A stretch of DNA of 8,421 nt from Planctomycetaceae bacterium (GTDB lineage: Bacteria > Planctomycetota > MHYJ01 > SBBU01): positions 1 through 8,421 of the forward strand of contig SBBU01000242.1 in NCBI GenBank assembly GCA_005239585.1. Direction: 5' to 3'. Position numbers and translations under genes: made by a program. Below are positions 7,131 through 8,421 of this stretch, piece by piece; positions within the stretch are counted from its first letter, which is position 1; every line of letters starts with the position of its first letter. The notes under the pieces were generated by a model. It ran no database searches. It was not told where the DNA came from and was given only the letters and a program-made list of their open reading frames with translations.

Positions 7131-7275
7131 CGAACCTAAAAAACGGCTACATAATGACATCATATACTGGGCATTGAAAAATACCTTTCGGACTAACGGC
7201 CTGACATGGTTACTGAGATTCAATTCAGAAAGAATTTTCTTGTGCTCGAATAACCAACAAGGTAAAGTTATACAT

Positions 7276-8373
7276 ATGAACAAGGCAGTTTACACGCTTT
7301 CAATCCTGCTACTTGTCAGTAGCTTCAATGAACGGCCTCGCAGCTTGCTGCAAGGTATCGTTCCCTCTAAACGTTCATGCGCCGAAGATCTCGCCACTTG
7401 CTTGTGCCTCCAGCAAAGTCCCGACTCGAAGAGGGGGGACGAAGCAGTGGCATACCCGACCCAAGGATCGGGGTATCTTTCGAGGGCGAATCAATCAAAA
7501 GAACACCCCGAGAAATGCGACTTGGCATGCCAGAGTTGTGCAACATCGGTAAAAAAAGCGATTGACTATCTGGATAAGAACCTCTTTTCGCTTACTAATA
7601 TGGGCTCCCCTTTCAGACCTACTACATATGCCGCAGCCGGACTCGCTTACGTGCTTGCAACTGATGCAAAACTTTGTGCCAAAAAAGATGCAATCGATAA
7701 GACCAAGGCATACCTCGAAGAGTACATAAATGAGACAGCAGAAAGATTAAAGAAAGGCAATATCCCCGAGACCATGACCACAATATATTTTTGGAGCCAA
7801 TACGTCTGGCCAACCAGCGTTACAGGGTTATTCTTCAGTGAATTAAAACTGCGTGGATATAGCAATGTACAGGGGTCATTAGACAAGATTGCTTATATAC
7901 TTGAAGAATCTAAGATCGAAGGGGCCTGGGGGCACCATAAGCCCAAGAAACTTTCACAGGGTGGATATCCTAATACACTCCTGATCTCAACCGGAATGGC
8001 AACATTCACATTGGCGCTCTTGAAAAACAAACTCAAGATGAAGATCAAGGCTACCGACGACATACACGACTTTTTTAAAAAGCACCAGTTGAAAGATGGA
8101 AACTTCCCATATGATCCTAAACAAAAGTTAGCAGGGAAAGATAGCGTTGGTCGCACGTCTGCTATTCTGCTTGCACTCTATCTACTTGGCACCGAGGCCA
8201 AAGATCCTGTCCTTACCAAATCTGCCAACTATGTACGCAATAATATTGATAATATCTCAAATACGCATGGTTGTCCGACTCTGGGCGTCCTATATGGTTC
8301 GATGGCCTGTTATGTACTTGGAACAGAAGAGTTTGGAAAATTCAAAGGCATCTACTTAGATAAGTTAACGTGA
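7276..8373 (+). CDS. Secreted protein with prenyltransferase/squalene-cyclase-like alpha-toroid repeats, function unknown
   Basis: The 365 residues start at the ATG, chosen because it opens a signal peptide (M-N-K, then a hydrophobic run to about residue 17); AAGG lies 13 bases upstream, so the ribosome site is weak. Residues 18-80 are a disordered-looking linker with Cys35, Cys42 and Cys44. A C-x3-C-x2-C cluster (81, 85, 88) precedes the helical domain. From about 90 to 360 the pattern is of alpha/alpha-toroid repeats: A-I-D-Y-L-D-K-N (95-102), V-W-P-T-S-V-T-G-L-F (178-187), G-A-W-G-H-H (216-221), D-G-N-F-P-Y-D (274-280), G-R-T-S-A-I-L-L-A-L-Y (292-302), and H-G-C-P with Y-G-S-M-A (331-344). 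I see no DxDD or other cyclase acid motif, so enzyme activity should not be assumed. The fold is a family-level inference; location outside the cytoplasm is likely. It is divergent from the metal operon, and any functional link is unproven. Confidence 0.75.
   Translation: MNKAVYTLSILLLVSSFNERPRSLLQGIVPSKRSCAEDLATCLCLQQSPDSKRGDEAVAYPTQGSGYLSRANQSKEHPEKCDLACQSCATSVKKAIDYLDKNLFSLTNMGSPFRPTTYAAAGLAYVLATDAKLCAKKDAIDKTKAYLEEYINETAERLKKGNIPETMTTIYFWSQYVWPTSVTGLFFSELKLRGYSNVQGSLDKIAYILEESKIEGAWGHHKPKKLSQGGYPNTLLISTGMATFTLALLKNKLKMKIKATDDIHDFFKKHQLKDGNFPYDPKQKLAGKDSVGRTSAILLALYLLGTEAKDPVLTKSANYVRNNIDNISNTHGCPTLGVLYGSMACYVLGTEEFGKFKGIYLDKLT
7418..7476. repeat. Two hairpin-forming palindromes inside the coding linker
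   Basis: First: GTCCC (7418-7422) pairs with GGGAC (7436-7440), with an inner CTC/GAG around a GAA loop. Second: ATACCCGA (7452-7459) pairs with TCGGGGTAT (7468-7476) with one bulged base. Both fall in codons for linker residues about 48-67 of the toroid protein, a GC-richer patch than its surroundings. They may belong to an inserted palindromic element; this depends on finding copies elsewhere in the genome. Confidence 0.5.
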
Positions 8374-8421
8374 ATCCTGCGTGAAAATCAAGCAAAATTT
8401 TCTGTTATTACAAAAGCTCAA
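8374..8421. other. Downstream flank, no gene seen
   Basis: These 48 AT-rich bases follow the stop of the toroid-protein gene. A 6-bp GAAAAT/ATTTTC stem at 8383-8402 is too weak and AU-rich to call a terminator, and no U-run follows. Confidence 0.5.

Larger units (their letters stand above)
7056..7275. other. Divergent intergenic region
   Basis: This 220-base AT-rich gap separates the efflux operon (minus) from the toroid-protein gene (plus). It contains the candidate promoter and inverted repeat described separately. I found no convincing plus-strand promoter: hexamers such as TTGAAA at 7174 and TATACT at 7163 lack partners at proper spacing. A TTG-initiated extension of the plus-strand gene to 7174 is possible but adds a non-signal-like N-terminus and is not preferred. 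Confidence 0.6.

Noticed and set aside
7222..7236. AATTC-AGAAA-GAATT dyad as a second operator
   Set aside because: A 5-bp dyad in AT-rich sequence is expected by chance, and no promoter lies next to it.
7174..7275. TTG-initiated N-terminal extension of the toroid protein
   Set aside because: It adds 34 residues that hide the signal peptide; the ATG at 7276 gives a proper exported N-terminus.
7059..7283. Minus-strand open frame of 74 codons upstream of the His-rich gene
   Set aside because: It spans the promoter and inverted repeat, overlaps the start of the plus-strand gene, resembles no family I know and has no convincing ribosome site.
8383..8402. GAAAAT/ATTTTC hairpin as terminator of the toroid-protein gene
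   Set aside because: The stem has a single G-C pair and is not followed by a U-run.

Overview
The window looks like chromosome of a Gram-negative bacterium: it encodes a complete inner membrane–periplasm–outer membrane export complex, lipoprotein-type signals and strong AAGGAGG ribosome binding sites. Base composition is moderate and slightly AT-rich by eye. The style of the efflux genes and a secreted prenyltransferase-like toroid protein suggest a deltaproteobacterial-like or candidate-phylum lineage, but I cannot place it more precisely.

Layout. Positions 133-7055 on the minus strand hold a heavy-metal efflux operon, transcribed right to left: a small His-rich exported protein (6630-7055), a CzcB-like periplasmic adaptor (4627-6537), a CzcA-like RND pump of the heavy-metal (HME) class (1431-4568) and a CzcC-like outer-membrane channel (133-1434). 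The pump and channel genes overlap by 4 bases (ATGA), so they are probably translationally coupled. Positions 7056-7275 are a divergent intergenic region with a candidate minus-strand promoter bracketed by a perfect 9-bp inverted repeat. Positions 7276-8373 on the plus strand encode a secreted protein of unknown function with squalene-cyclase/prenyltransferase-like alpha-toroid features. Positions 1-132 and 8374-8421 carry no gene I can support.

How the genes work together. The adaptor, pump and channel should form a tripartite complex exporting a divalent cation from periplasm or cytoplasm to the outside. The residues aligned with the CusA methionine triad are not Met, and His clusters occur in the small protein and at both ends of the adaptor. 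Both facts favour Zn/Co/Cd/Ni over Cu/Ag. The small His-rich protein may buffer or sense the metal, in the manner of CzcI-like accessory proteins.

Most unusual observations: (1) the adaptor's coiled-coil hairpin is lengthened on both arms by 25-residue tandem repeats, with the channel-docking R-L-S tip motif kept only at the junction of the arms; (2) the inverted repeat around the candidate operon promoter looks like a repressor operator; (3) a run of hairpin-forming sequence sits in frame in the unstructured N-terminal linker of the toroid protein, resembling an inserted palindromic element.
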